NCBI RefSeq assembly: GCF_024703995.1
Contig: NZ_JAMXQV010000009.1
Span: 62,001 to 126,000 of the forward strand
Direction: 5' to 3'
Origin: Amycolatopsis iheyensis
GTDB taxonomy: Bacteria > Actinomycetota > Actinomycetes > Mycobacteriales > Pseudonocardiaceae
Length of the DNA stretch: 64,000 bases
Positions within the stretch are counted from its first letter, which is position 1; each line of letters opens with the position of its first letter. The notes beneath the pieces were generated by a model, which worked only from the letters and a program-made list of their open reading frames with translations, ran no database searches and was not told the DNA's origin. This document shows positions 13,305-20,946 of the stretch, piece by piece. The position numbers were made by a program, and so were the translations under genes.

Positions 13305-14156
13305 GAACTCACCTCGGTTCCGCTTGACGAACTCCTCGACGGTCAGCGGCTCGACGCCGGTCAGCGTCCGGACGACGTCGTTCGTGCCGGCGAAGATCCC
13401 GTTCCGGTAGTCGACCGCGACGTTGACCAGGTGCTGGACGCGGTGCGCCGGGTGCCCGCGCCGCTCGAGGTCGGCGCGGAACTCGTCGAGGCCGACCGGC
13501 ACGTAGGTGAACTTCCGGCCCAGCGCGCGGCTCATCGCCTCGGTGATCGCGTGGTGGTCGAGCTCGACCGGGCCGAACAGCGGGTACGTCTTCCCGGCGT
13601 GGGGCGCGGGGTCCGCGAGGACGGCGGCGATCACCCGTCCCTGGTCCTCGGCGGCGATCGGCGCGTGGCGCGCGTCGGCGAACGGGAGCCGCAGCTCGCC
13701 GGCCGCGAAGTCCGGGAACAGGACCAGCCACTCGGCGAAGAACGTCGGCCGCAGGTGCGTCACGGTCCCGGCGAAGTGGTCGAGCAGCCGCTCGCCGAGC
13801 CAGTGCTGGCAGGCGGCGTTGCTGCCGGCGTCGCGCCGCGCCGAGATCTGCGACATGTTCACCAGTGCGCCGACGCCGTTCTCCTCGGCGGCCTGCAGCA
13901 ACACGGCGGTGGCGTCCAGCAGCCCCGGCGCGATGGGGTGGACGAAGTAGGCCGCGTCGACACCTTCGGTCGCCCGGGAAACGGCGTCGAGGTCGTGCAG
14001 GTCCCCGACGACGACGTCGGCGCCCGCGGCGGTGAGCCGCTCGGCGCGTTCGTCGGCGCGGTGGACCAGCGCCCGCACGCGGTGTCCCCGCTCCAGCAGT
14101 GCGCGCACGGCGTACCCGCCGGTGCGCCCGGCGGCGCCGGTGATCAGGATGGTCAT
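13296..14156 (-). CDS. NmrA-like NAD(P)-binding protein
   Basis: Atypical SDR of 286 aa related to NmrA and quinone reductase QorB. It has the N-terminal GAAGRTGGYAV nucleotide loop (residues 7-17), the VVVGDLHDLDAVSRATEGVDA segment that reads cofactor identity, and VTHLRPTFFAEWL in place of the classical active site. Such proteins reduce quinones or azo dyes or sense the NADP redox state. It lies 9 bp behind the SDR gene on the same strand with TAGGGG before its ATG. Its final codons contain half of the MarR operator. Confidence 0.85.
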   Translation of the reverse strand: MTILITGAAGRTGGYAVRALLERGHRVRALVHRADERAERLTAAGADVVVGDLHDLDAVSRATEGVDAAYFVHPIAPGLLDATAVLLQAAEENGVGALVNMSQISARRDAGSNAACQHWLGERLLDHFAGTVTHLRPTFFAEWLVLFPDFAAGELRLPFADARHAPIAAEDQGRVIAAVLADPAPHAGKTYPLFGPVELDHHAITEAMSRALGRKFTYVPVGLDEFRADLERRGHPAHRVQHLVNVAVDYRNGIFAGTNDVVRTLTGVEPLTVEEFVKRNRGEFRS

Positions 14157-14165
14157 CGCGCGCCC

Positions 14166-14933
14166 CTACCAGTCCAGCCCGGCCGGCCGGAACGGCTCGG
14201 TCTCCGGGGCTTCCTTGCGGGCACGCAGCACCTTCTCGGCCGGCGGGCCGACGGGCACGCGCAGCGGCGGGTCGGGCCGTTCGATCGTGTCGGCGACGAC
14301 CGCGGCGACCTCTCCGGCCGTGACGACCTCGCCGCGCAGCGCGCCGAGCTGCCGGTACAGCGGGAGGTACGGGTCGTCGTCGGCGAAGAACGTCTTGGCG
14401 CCGGCGGCCCCGTCGGTGGCGACCGCGCCCGGCTGCACGATGCTCACGCCGACGCCGAAGTGGCCCGCCTCGATGGCCAGCCCTTCGGCGAACGCTTCGA
14501 GCGCCCATTTGCTGGCGCTGTAGGGCGTGATGATCGGCAGGGCGATCCGGCCCTGGACGCTGGAGACGAACACGAGCCGGCCGGCACCGCGTTCCCGCAT
14601 GGCCGGCAGCACGGCCTGCGCCACCCGCAGCGCGCCGAAAGTGTTGAGCCGGAACAGTTCTTCGACCTCGTCGAGCGGCACGGTCTCCAGCGGCGCGCGG
14701 ACGGTCGCGCCGGCGTTGCTGACGAGCACGTCGATCTCCCCGGCGGCCGCGATGGCCGTCGAGACGCTGTCGGCGTCGGTGACGTCGAGCCGCAGCCGCT
14801 GGTCGACGGGCAGGTCGGCCAGGGTTTCGAGCCGCCGCGCGGTGGCGACGACCCGGTGCCCCCGCCTCGCGAGTTCGACGGCGACGGCCCGGCCGATGCC
14901 CCGGGACGCGCCGGTGATGAGCACGGACGACAT
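14166..14933 (-). CDS. Short-chain dehydrogenase/reductase (classical)
   Basis: Classical SDR of 255 aa: cofactor loop TGASRGIGRA (residues 7-16), NAGA structural motif near 74, active-site Ser in VFVSSVQGRIA and Tyr-Lys in PYSASKWALEAF. An Arg rather than Asp after beta-2 (ATARRLETL) favours NADP(H). Extra C-terminal sequence (VPVGPPAEKVLRARK) resembles the substrate-shielding tail of 17-beta-HSD-like oxidoreductases. AAGGAG precedes the ATG. It is the first gene of a leftward pair with the NmrA-like gene. The substrate is unknown. Confidence 0.9.
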   Translation of the reverse strand: MSSVLITGASRGIGRAVAVELARRGHRVVATARRLETLADLPVDQRLRLDVTDADSVSTAIAAAGEIDVLVSNAGATVRAPLETVPLDEVEELFRLNTFGALRVAQAVLPAMRERGAGRLVFVSSVQGRIALPIITPYSASKWALEAFAEGLAIEAGHFGVGVSIVQPGAVATDGAAGAKTFFADDDPYLPLYRQLGALRGEVVTAGEVAAVVADTIERPDPPLRVPVGPPAEKVLRARKEAPETEPFRPAGLDW

Positions 14934-14942
14934 GGTGGTTCT

Positions 14943-15055
14943 CCTTGGGTGGTGACGAATGCGCCGCCACAGCGGCGCCGATCAGGCGCGGGCTGTCTTC
15001 CCGCACGAAGTGCGCGCCCGGCACGGTCACTTCGGTCTGGCAGCCGGCGCGTCGG
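14943..15055 (-). pseudogene. Remnant of an alpha/beta-hydrolase (haloalkane dehalogenase-like) C-terminus
   Basis: Between the SDR and the small monooxygenase gene, the minus strand reads CQTEVTVPGAHFVREDSP followed by RLIGAAVAA with no start of its own. The pattern V-PG-HF-EDSP--IG-A-A is the conserved C-terminal His region of haloalkane dehalogenase-like hydrolases. There it carries the catalytic histidine (HF). Only ~35 residues survive, cut by the neighbouring genes' control regions. I infer a deleted gene. Confidence 0.5.
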
Positions 15056-15358
15056 TCACGAGGTCGCGTCGCCGACGAGGGTGCCCCTCATCAGCCAGGT
15101 CGGTCCTTCGGCGTACGCGCCCGCTTCGGCGAAGAACGCGCCGAAGTAGGGGCCGGTGGCGTGGGCTTCGAACGCGGCGACGTCGGCGTAGACCTCGTTC
15201 AGGTAGTAGACGTCCGGGTCCCGCTCGTCGGCGATCACCTCGAACCGGTGCGAGCCGGACTCGTGGGTGAGCGAGTCGCGCGCGGTGCGCCGGGCCGCCT
15301 CGACGAAGTCGTCGCGGTGCTCCGGCTGGACGGTGAAGGACACCAGGAACTGGTACAT
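15056..15358 (-). CDS. Antibiotic biosynthesis monooxygenase (ABM) domain protein
   Basis: Single ABM ferredoxin-like domain of 100 aa: MYQFLVSFTVQPEHRDDFVEAA, then DSLTHESGSHRFEVIADERD, then YYLNEVYADVAAFEAHATGPYF. Such dimers oxidise quinol-type compounds without cofactors or degrade reactive species. The start with GGAGG at 15358 is taken over an upstream ATG at 15388 that lies inside the operator. It is divergent from an HxlR regulator, and the shared 90-bp region has two inverted HxlR-type sites, so it is probably the regulator's target. Confidence 0.85.
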   Translation of the reverse strand: MYQFLVSFTVQPEHRDDFVEAARRTARDSLTHESGSHRFEVIADERDPDVYYLNEVYADVAAFEAHATGPYFGAFFAEAGAYAEGPTWLMRGTLVGDATS

Positions 15359-15375
15359 GGGAGCCTCCCGGGAGT

Positions 15376-15443
15376 GCAGTTCATTCACTGAACTCCGACC
15401 GTAGCACAGCTCAGTTCAATGAACGAACTGCACGAGGTAGAGT
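15376..15443. promoter_or_regulatory. Paired HxlR-type operators in a divergent promoter
   Basis: A 19-bp site at 15413-15431 (AGTTCAATGAACGAACTGC) is repeated in inverted orientation at 15376-15394 with two mismatches. Each copy faces one of the two divergent genes. On the right, TTCAAT (15415-15420) and TAGAGT (15438-15443), 17 bp apart, form a promoter whose start point would coincide with the ATG at 15450, giving a leaderless HxlR mRNA with its operator over the -35 box. Confidence 0.75.
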
Positions 15444-15449
15444 GGGCAC

Positions 15450-15962
15450 ATGGCACTGCCCAGCACCTACGCGGAGCGCAACTGCTCGTTGTCCCGGGCC
15501 CTGGAAGTGGTCGGCGAGCGGTGGACGTTGCTGATCGTCCGCGACGCCTTCCACGGCGTCCGGCGCTTCGGCGACTTCGCCACCCAGCTCGGCATCCCGC
15601 GCGCCGTCCTGACCGCCCGGCTGAAGACGCTGGTCCGGGAGGGCGTGCTGGTGCGCGACGACGAGAGCGCCGAGTACCGGCTGACCGAACGCGGCGTCGC
15701 GCTGTGGCCGGTCGTGCGGGCCCTGATGCACTGGGGTGACGAGGCGTACTCACCCGCGGGACCGAAGCGCGACCTGCGCCACGATGCCGACGGCGGCCTG
15801 ATCGACGCCGGGAACCGCTGCCGGGCGTGCGGCGCCGTCGTCCCGGTGCCGGAGATCCGGATCGAGCCCGGCCCGGGCTACGAGCCCTCGACCGCCGAGA
15901 AGGACCCCGTGTCCGAACAGATGAGCCGCCCGCGCCTGTTGCTCGAACCACTCGCGCGGTAG
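15450..15962 (+). CDS. HxlR-family winged-helix regulator
   Basis: 170-aa MarR/HxlR-type repressor. The hallmark N-terminus is present (Cys in YAERNCSLSRALEVVGERWTLLIVRDAFHG), followed by the recognition helix (LGIPRAVLTARLKTLVREGVL) and the wing. Cys near residue 12 is the redox- or electrophile-sensing position in HxlR/HypR regulators. The C-terminal extension holds CRACG, a possible half zinc site. It is divergent from the ABM protein. Control of that gene in response to quinones or aldehydes is the likely role. Confidence 0.9.
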   Translation: MALPSTYAERNCSLSRALEVVGERWTLLIVRDAFHGVRRFGDFATQLGIPRAVLTARLKTLVREGVLVRDDESAEYRLTERGVALWPVVRALMHWGDEAYSPAGPKRDLRHDADGGLIDAGNRCRACGAVVPVPEIRIEPGPGYEPSTAEKDPVSEQMSRPRLLLEPLAR

Positions 15963-16002
15963 ACGCGGGAATCAAACCCGGCCGCCCGGCGCTGGAGGTG
16001 GC

Positions 16003-17025
16003 GTGAAGAACATCGGTTTTCTCTCGTTCGGCCACTGGTCGGCGAGCCCGCACTCGGAGACCCGCTCCGCCGCGGACTTCCTGCACCAGTCGATCGACCT
16101 GGCCGTCGCGGCCGAGGAGCTCGGCGTGGACGGCGCGTACTTCCGCGTGCACCACTTCGCGCGGCAGGCGGCGAGCCCGTTCCCGCTGCTCTCGGCGATC
16201 GGCGCACGCACGTCGAAGATCGAGCTCGGCACCGGCGTCATCGACATGCGCTACGAGAACCCGCTGTACATGATCGAGGACGCGGGCGCGGCCGACCTCA
16301 TCTCCGGCGGCCGGCTCCAGCTCGGCATCAGCCGGGGATCCCCCGAGCAGGTCGTCGACGGCTGGCGGTACTTCGGCTACGCCCCGGTCGAGGGCGAGAC
16401 CGACGCCGACATGGCCCGCGAGCGCACCGAGGTCTTCCTCAAGCTCCTCGAAGGCGAGGGCTTCGCCCAGCCGAACCCGCGGCCGATGTTCGCCAACCCG
16501 CCCGGCCTGCTGCGGCTCGAGCCGCACTCCGAGGGCCTGCGCGAGCGCATCTGGTGGGGCTCCGGTTCGAACGCGACCGCCGTCTGGGCCGCGAAGCTCG
16601 GCATGAACCTGCAGAGCTCGACGCTCAAGGACGACGAGACCGGCGAGCCGCTGCACGTCCAGCAGCGCAAGCAGATCGAGGCCTACCGCGAAGCGTGGAA
16701 GGAAGCCGGGCACGAGCGCGAGCCGCGGGTTTCGGTCAGCCGCAGCATCTTCGCGCTGACCAACGACGTCGACCGCGCCTACTTCGGCCGCGACCGCAAC
16801 TCGCGCGACCAGGTCGGCATGATCGACGAGAACACCCGCGCGATCTTCGGGCGGTCCTACGCCGCCGAGCCGGACGAGCTGGTGCGCGAGCTCAAGGCCG
16901 ACGAGGCGATCCAGGTCGCGGACACGCTGCTGCTGACCATCCCGAACCAGCTCGGTGTCGAGTACAACGCCCACGTGCTGGAGAGCATCCTCACCCACGT
17001 CGCGCCGGAGCTCGGCTGGCGCTGA
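16003..17025 (+). CDS. LLM-class flavin-dependent oxidoreductase
   Basis: Bacterial luciferase-like TIM-barrel monooxygenase of 340 aa. The N-terminal strand and loop (GFLSFGHWS), the AAEELGVDGAYFRVHHFA segment, KIELGTGVIDMRYENPLYMIEDAGAADLISGGRLQLGISRGSPEQV, and the conserved (V/I)WWGSGSNATAVWAAKLGMN region are seen. FMN or F420 can serve as cofactor in this family; the sequence alone does not decide. The start is GTG at 16003 with GGAGG 5-9 bp upstream. It follows HxlR by 40 bp on the same strand and may be co-transcribed. Confidence 0.85.
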   Translation: MKNIGFLSFGHWSASPHSETRSAADFLHQSIDLAVAAEELGVDGAYFRVHHFARQAASPFPLLSAIGARTSKIELGTGVIDMRYENPLYMIEDAGAADLISGGRLQLGISRGSPEQVVDGWRYFGYAPVEGETDADMARERTEVFLKLLEGEGFAQPNPRPMFANPPGLLRLEPHSEGLRERIWWGSGSNATAVWAAKLGMNLQSSTLKDDETGEPLHVQQRKQIEAYREAWKEAGHEREPRVSVSRSIFALTNDVDRAYFGRDRNSRDQVGMIDENTRAIFGRSYAAEPDELVRELKADEAIQVADTLLLTIPNQLGVEYNAHVLESILTHVAPELGWR

Positions 17026-17027
17026 GG

Positions 17028-17058
17028 TCTATCACCCGTTTCCATCACTTGATAGAAT
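17028..17058 (+). promoter_or_regulatory. Inverted repeat and -10 box before the TetR gene
   Basis: TCTATCA (17028-17034) and TGATAGA (17050-17056) are perfect inverted arms with a 15-bp spacer. The right arm overlaps a -10 box TAGAAT (17053-17058) located 7 nt before GTG 17065. This predicts a leaderless transcript repressed by the TetR protein itself. Confidence 0.6.
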
Positions 17059-17064
17059 CGGGTG

Positions 17065-17664
17065 GTGGGTGAGACCGAGCAGCGGCTGGTGGCCGCCGCC
17101 GAGCGCCTGTTCGCCGAACACGGCGTCGGCGCGGTCTCGCTGCGCACGGTGATGCAGGCCGCCGGGACGAATGTGGCGGCGATCCACTACCACTTCGGCT
17201 CCAAGGAAGGCCTGCTCGACGCAGTCCTGCGCAGCCGGCTCGACCAGGTGGCGGCGGAGCGTCAGGCGGCGCTCCCGGCGGTCGACGTCACGGTGGCCGA
17301 CCTCGCGCACGCGTTCGTGCGGCCGGTGGTCGCGGTCCTCGAGGCGGGCGGCGAGCACTGGATCCGCCTGGTCGGCCGCCTGCTCGCCACCGGCGACGAC
17401 GGCCTCGCCACGCTGTCGGAGTCGTTCCTGCGGCGCAACGCCGCGTTCGTCGCCCTGCTGGAGCGGCTGAGCCCGGGTGTGCCGCGCCGGACGCTGAACT
17501 TCCGCCTGACCCAGGCCATGCACCTCACGCTCACGGTCCTGGGCGACATCGACCGCACCCGCCGCCTGCAGGCTTCGGACGCGACGACCGAGGAGGTCGT
17601 CGCCGACCTCGCCGACGTCGTGACGTCCGTGCTCGCCGGGCCGCCGACCGCGAGGAGCACGTGA
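17065..17664 (+). CDS. TetR-family transcriptional regulator
   Basis: 199-aa repressor. The N-terminal HTH (RLVAAAERLFAEHGVGAVSLRTVMQAAGTNVAAIHYHFGSKEGLLDAVL) is textbook TetR, and the rest is the helical ligand-binding and dimerisation domain. The GTG at 17065 is chosen because a -10 box TAGAAT ends 7 nt before it; GTG 17062 adds one residue. Its stop overlaps the ATG of the F420-type oxidoreductase (TGATG), so the two are co-translated and that enzyme is a likely target. Confidence 0.9.
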   Translation: MGETEQRLVAAAERLFAEHGVGAVSLRTVMQAAGTNVAAIHYHFGSKEGLLDAVLRSRLDQVAAERQAALPAVDVTVADLAHAFVRPVVAVLEAGGEHWIRLVGRLLATGDDGLATLSESFLRRNAAFVALLERLSPGVPRRTLNFRLTQAMHLTLTVLGDIDRTRRLQASDATTEEVVADLADVVTSVLAGPPTARST

Positions 17665-18158
17665 TGGGACGCTTCAGCCTGCCCGAAGAGACCCCGCCGG
17701 GCCTGGACTCACCGGTGACCGCACGCGTGATCAAGCACGCGGCCCGGCTCCAGGTGAAGCTCTTCCGGCTGACCAACGGCCGCGTCGGCGCGAAGTGGCG
17801 GATCGGCGCGGGTTTCCGCAAGCCGGTGCCGACACTGCTGCTGGAACACCGCGGCCGCAAGTCGGGCCGGCTGTTCACGACTCCCTTGCTGTACTTGGCT
17901 TCCGGGCCGGACCTGGTGATCGTCGGGTCCCAGGGCGGGCTGCCGAAGCACCCTCAGTGGTACTTCAACCTGCTGGCCGAGCCCGCAACGCACGTCCACC
18001 TGCGTAAGCGGCGGGCGGTCGCGGTTACGGCGCGAGTGGTCGCGGGGGAGGAGCGGGACGCGCTCTGGCCGCGGCTGGTCGAGCTGTATGCGGACTTCGC
18101 GAAGTACCAGGCGTGGACCGAGCGGGAGATTCCGGTCGTGGTGCTCAGCCCGCGCTAA
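17664..18158 (+). CDS. Deazaflavin (F420)-dependent nitroreductase-family protein
   Basis: Split-barrel protein of 164 aa in the Ddn/F420H2-dependent quinone reductase family. Recognisable blocks are VPTLLLEHRGRKSGRLFTTPLLYL (the F420 phosphate-binding GRKSG loop), LVIVGSQGGLPKHPQWYFNLLAEP and the C-terminal ELYADFAKYQAWTEREIPVVVL. Members reduce quinones, nitro compounds or other electrophiles with F420H2, often at the membrane. It is coupled to the TetR gene upstream. Its last 4 bp overlap the end of the convergent IclR gene. Confidence 0.9.
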   Translation: MGRFSLPEETPPGLDSPVTARVIKHAARLQVKLFRLTNGRVGAKWRIGAGFRKPVPTLLLEHRGRKSGRLFTTPLLYLASGPDLVIVGSQGGLPKHPQWYFNLLAEPATHVHLRKRRAVAVTARVVAGEERDALWPRLVELYADFAKYQAWTEREIPVVVLSPR

Positions 18159-18844
18159 CCCAGCAGCGCCCCCAGCCGCTGGGCGGCGGCGACCACCAGC
18201 CGCCCCAGTTCGTCGGGATCGGGTGCCTCGAACAGGGACAGTCCGATGCTCGTCTCCGGGTGGTCGCGCCCGGCCGGGACCATTGCCGAGATTCCCGTGA
18301 TGCCCGGCGCTATCTCGCCCTTCGACACCGCGAAACCCCGCTCCCGCGCCGAAGTCACCTCTGCGCGCTCGCCTGGCACGAACGGTCCCGCCGCCAGCAA
18401 CGCCAAGCCCGCCGAGCCGCGGCCGATCGGGTCCAGCTGGCCCGTGCGGAACGCCACGTGCATCGCCGCGCGCCGCGGCTCTACGATCATCAGCATCCGG
18501 ACCTGCTCCGCGTTCTCGCGCACCACCAGGTGCGCCGACGCCTGCGCCGAGTCCGACAGCTCCTCCAGCACTGGCCTCGCGAGCGTGCGCAGGTCCTGCT
18601 CCACCGGCTCCGCCAGCCGCACCAGGCCAGTGCCCAGCGAGATGCGCTTGAAGCGGTCGCGGCGGCACAGGTAGTGCGCTTCCAGGGTCCGCACGAGCCG
18701 GTGCGCGACCGTGCGGTGCACGCCGATGCCGTCCGCGATTTCGGTCAGCGTCAGGCCGCCCGGGTGCTGAACGAGCAGCTCCAGCACCTGCAGCCCGTGG
18801 TGCAACGTCTTCGAAGTCCCGGACGCGGGCAGCGTCGATTCCAC
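18155..18844 (-). CDS. IclR-family transcriptional regulator
   Basis: Regulator of about 229 aa with an N-terminal winged helix (LHHGLQVLELLVQHPGGLTLTEIADGIGVHRTVAHRLVRTLEAHYLCRR) and a C-terminal GAF-like IclR effector domain ending ISAMVPAG. The start at GTG 18844 is preferred because AAGGGAG lies 6 nt upstream; a GTG at 18865 would add seven residues. It is divergent from the NTF2-SDR-SDR-flavoprotein-MFS operon, and a 25-bp palindrome lies between. It probably controls that catabolic operon in response to its substrate. Confidence 0.9.
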   Translation of the reverse strand: MESTLPASGTSKTLHHGLQVLELLVQHPGGLTLTEIADGIGVHRTVAHRLVRTLEAHYLCRRDRFKRISLGTGLVRLAEPVEQDLRTLARPVLEELSDSAQASAHLVVRENAEQVRMLMIVEPRRAAMHVAFRTGQLDPIGRGSAGLALLAAGPFVPGERAEVTSARERGFAVSKGEIAPGITGISAMVPAGRDHPETSIGLSLFEAPDPDELGRLVVAAAQRLGALLG

Positions 18845-18891
18845 ACACGGCTCCCTTGACGACACGAAAGTGGCGACCTACTGTCCTACAC

Positions 18892-18916
18892 ATATTAGCA
18901 CGCCGCGTGCGAATAT
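18892..18916. promoter_or_regulatory. IclR-type palindromic operator
   Basis: Near-perfect palindrome with arms ATATTAGCACG and CGTGCGAATAT (one mismatch) around a 3-bp centre. It lies in the only gap between the IclR gene and the divergent operon, 22 bp before the rightward ATG. Confidence 0.7.
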
Positions 18917-18937
18917 AGCACACCAACGGAGGTTCCG

Positions 18938-19327
18938 ATGCGGGTGGCGACCGAAGACGTCGTGGCCGTGCACCAGCTCTACGGCGCCCAGAGCCACGCC
19001 ATCGACTCGGGCCGCGCCGCCGAGTGGGCCGCCACCTTCACCGAAGACGGCGAATTCCACTCGCCGACCTACCCCGAGCCCGCCGCCGGCACCGGTGAGC
19101 TGACCGCGTTCGCCGAGCGCTTCCACGCGTCCGGGGAGACGCTCAGGCACGTGATCAGCACGATCCACGTCCGCCCCGGCGACACCTCGGACACCCTGCG
19201 CGCCGACGCCTACCTGCAGATCGTCGCCGCCACGCGCTTGGTGCGGCTGACCGTCCTCGAGGACGAACTGGCCCGCACCGATGGCGGCTGGCGCGTCCGG
19301 CGGCGCACCGTCCATCGCGATTCATGA
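18938..19327 (+). CDS. SnoaL/NTF2-like protein
   Basis: 129-aa cone-shaped NTF2-fold protein. The family pattern is seen in DVVAVHQLYGAQSHAIDSGRAAEWAATFTEDGEF, LRHVISTIHV and RLTVLEDELARTDGGWRVRRRTVHRD. Such proteins act as small isomerases or hydratases, or as beta-subunit-like partners of aromatic hydroxylases. GGAGG precedes the ATG. It is the first gene of the IclR-flanked operon, followed after 25 bp by an SDR, so it likely acts on the same cyclic substrate. No catalytic residue can be assigned with certainty. Confidence 0.8.
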   Translation: MRVATEDVVAVHQLYGAQSHAIDSGRAAEWAATFTEDGEFHSPTYPEPAAGTGELTAFAERFHASGETLRHVISTIHVRPGDTSDTLRADAYLQIVAATRLVRLTVLEDELARTDGGWRVRRRTVHRDS

Positions 19328-19352
19328 CCCACCACGAAAGAGAGAAACGACG

Positions 19353-20177
19353 ATGACGACCCACGAGCCCACCGGTCCCGGGCGGGTCCTGCACCAGCCG
19401 GTCAGCACGCGCTACCCCGAGTTCCCCGGCAAGGTCGCCGTGGTCACCGGCGCCGCCCGCGGCATGGGTGCCCGCTTCACCGCCGCGCTGGCCACCCGTG
19501 GCGTCGACGTCGTCGGCGGCGACATCGACGGCGATGCCATGGCCGCCACCGCGGCCGAACTGAGCGGCGAGGAATCCCTGGAGGCCAAGCCCGGCCGGAT
19601 CGTGGCCGCGACCCTCGACGTCACTCGGGCCGGCGACCACCTCGCCCTGGCCCAGCGCGCGATCGACGAGTTCGGCCGGATCGACTTCTGGGTCAACAAC
19701 GCCGGCGTCTTCCCGTTCGCCGAGGTCCCCGAGATCACCCCGGAGCAGATCCGCGCGACGTTGTCGGTCAACGTCGAAGGCGTGCTGTTCGGCGCGCAGG
19801 CCGCGGCGAAGCACATGAACCCCGGCGGCGCGATCGTCAACATGTCCTCCGTGTCGGCCGTGCGCGTGCGCAAGGGCCGCGGGGCCTACTGCAGCTCCAA
19901 GGCCGCCGTCGCGCACCTGACCGAGTCGCTCGCCGTCGAGCTGGGCGACCAGGGTCTGCGCGTGAACTCGATCGCGCCCGGCTACATCGACACCGAGATG
20001 ACCCGCTGGATCCAGGACGACGCCCCGGCGCTGGCCAAGGCCCTCGACGCCGTGCCGCTGCACCGGATCGGCTCGCCCGAGGAGGTCGCGGGCGTGCTGC
20101 TGTTCCTGCTGTCGGACAGCGCGCGGTACGTGACCGGGCACAGCATCGCCGTCGACGGTGGTTCCCGGCATGTCTGA
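19353..20177 (+). CDS. Short-chain dehydrogenase/reductase
   Basis: Classical SDR of 274 aa with a longer N-terminus before the cofactor loop TGAARGMGARF (~33-43). Aspartate after beta-2 (VVGGDIDGDAM) indicates NAD(H). The catalytic Ser (NMSSVSAVRVRKGRG), Tyr and Lys (AYCSSKAAVAHL) are present, as is NNAG. It most resembles hydroxysteroid/cyclic alcohol dehydrogenases that oxidise a ring hydroxyl. The start at 19353 has AGAGAG upstream. It overlaps the next SDR by 8 bp, so the two sister SDRs are coupled and may oxidise successive or stereoisomeric alcohols. Confidence 0.9.
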   Translation: MTTHEPTGPGRVLHQPVSTRYPEFPGKVAVVTGAARGMGARFTAALATRGVDVVGGDIDGDAMAATAAELSGEESLEAKPGRIVAATLDVTRAGDHLALAQRAIDEFGRIDFWVNNAGVFPFAEVPEITPEQIRATLSVNVEGVLFGAQAAAKHMNPGGAIVNMSSVSAVRVRKGRGAYCSSKAAVAHLTESLAVELGDQGLRVNSIAPGYIDTEMTRWIQDDAPALAKALDAVPLHRIGSPEEVAGVLLFLLSDSARYVTGHSIAVDGGSRHV

Positions 20178-20946
20178 GTACCCGGACGTCGTCCTGGTCA
20201 CCGGCGCGGCGGGCGGCATGGGCGCGGCCCACGCCCGCGCGCTCGGTGCCCGGGGCGTGCACGTCTGCGTCGCCGACGTCGCCGATCCTGCGCCGGTCGT
20301 CGACGAGATCGTCGGGGACGGCGGCTCGGCGTCGGCGCACCATCTCGACGTCACCGATGCCGCGCAGTGGACCGCGGTCATCGGCGAAATCCGCGCGCGG
20401 CAGGGGAAACTCGGCGGGCTGGTCAACAACGCCGGGATCTCGCGGCGGCTCGAGTTCATGGACACGACCGCCGAAGTGTGGGACCAGGTCGTCGCGGTCA
20501 ACCTGAGCGGGCCGTTCCACGGGATGCGCGCGGCCGCGCCGCTGATGCGGGACTCCGGTGGCGGCTCGATCGTCAACATCTCGTCGATCTCCGGGCAGAT
20601 CGGCTACTTCTCACCCGCGTACTCGGCCAGTAAATGGGGCCTCACCGGGCTGTCGAAGTCGGCCGCCGGGAACTTCGCGAAGTGGGGCATCCGGGTCAAC
20701 TCCGTCCACCCCGGACTCGTCGGCACGGCGCTGCTGCAAGGCGCCGACAGCTTCGTCAAGTCCGCTGTGGACAGTGTGCCGGCCGGACGCATGGGGCGTC
20801 CGGAGGAGATCACCGACGCCGTGTTGTTCCTGCTGTCGGAAAGGTCCACGTACATGACCGGCAGCGAGGTCACCGTCGACGGCGGCCTCGTCTCCAACGG
20901 GCTCTACCACCGCATCGTCGCGGAATCGGGAGGTGACCTCGGATGA
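20170..20946 (+). CDS. Short-chain dehydrogenase/reductase
   Basis: Second classical SDR of the operon (258 aa): TGAAGGMGAAHA loop, Asp after beta-2 (VCVADVADP, NAD preference), NNAGIS, catalytic NISSISGQIGYFSPAYSASKWGL and VHPGLVGT. It shares the GYFSPAYSASK pattern with 20-beta/3-alpha-hydroxysteroid dehydrogenase-like enzymes. ATG 20170 is taken over a GTG at 20158; it overlaps the previous stop by 8 bp. Its TGA overlaps the ATG of the flavoprotein gene (ATGA). The substrate is not known but ring-hydroxyl oxidation is likely. Confidence 0.9.
   Translation: MSEYPDVVLVTGAAGGMGAAHARALGARGVHVCVADVADPAPVVDEIVGDGGSASAHHLDVTDAAQWTAVIGEIRARQGKLGGLVNNAGISRRLEFMDTTAEVWDQVVAVNLSGPFHGMRAAAPLMRDSGGGSIVNISSISGQIGYFSPAYSASKWGLTGLSKSAAGNFAKWGIRVNSVHPGLVGTALLQGADSFVKSAVDSVPAGRMGRPEEITDAVLFLLSERSTYMTGSEVTVDGGLVSNGLYHRIVAESGGDLG

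Noticed and set aside
13309..15030. 573-codon minus-strand frame across the SDR and NmrA genes
   Set aside because: Most of it is a shadow. Only its first ~35 codons, which match an alpha/beta-hydrolase C-terminus, were kept as a pseudogene remnant.
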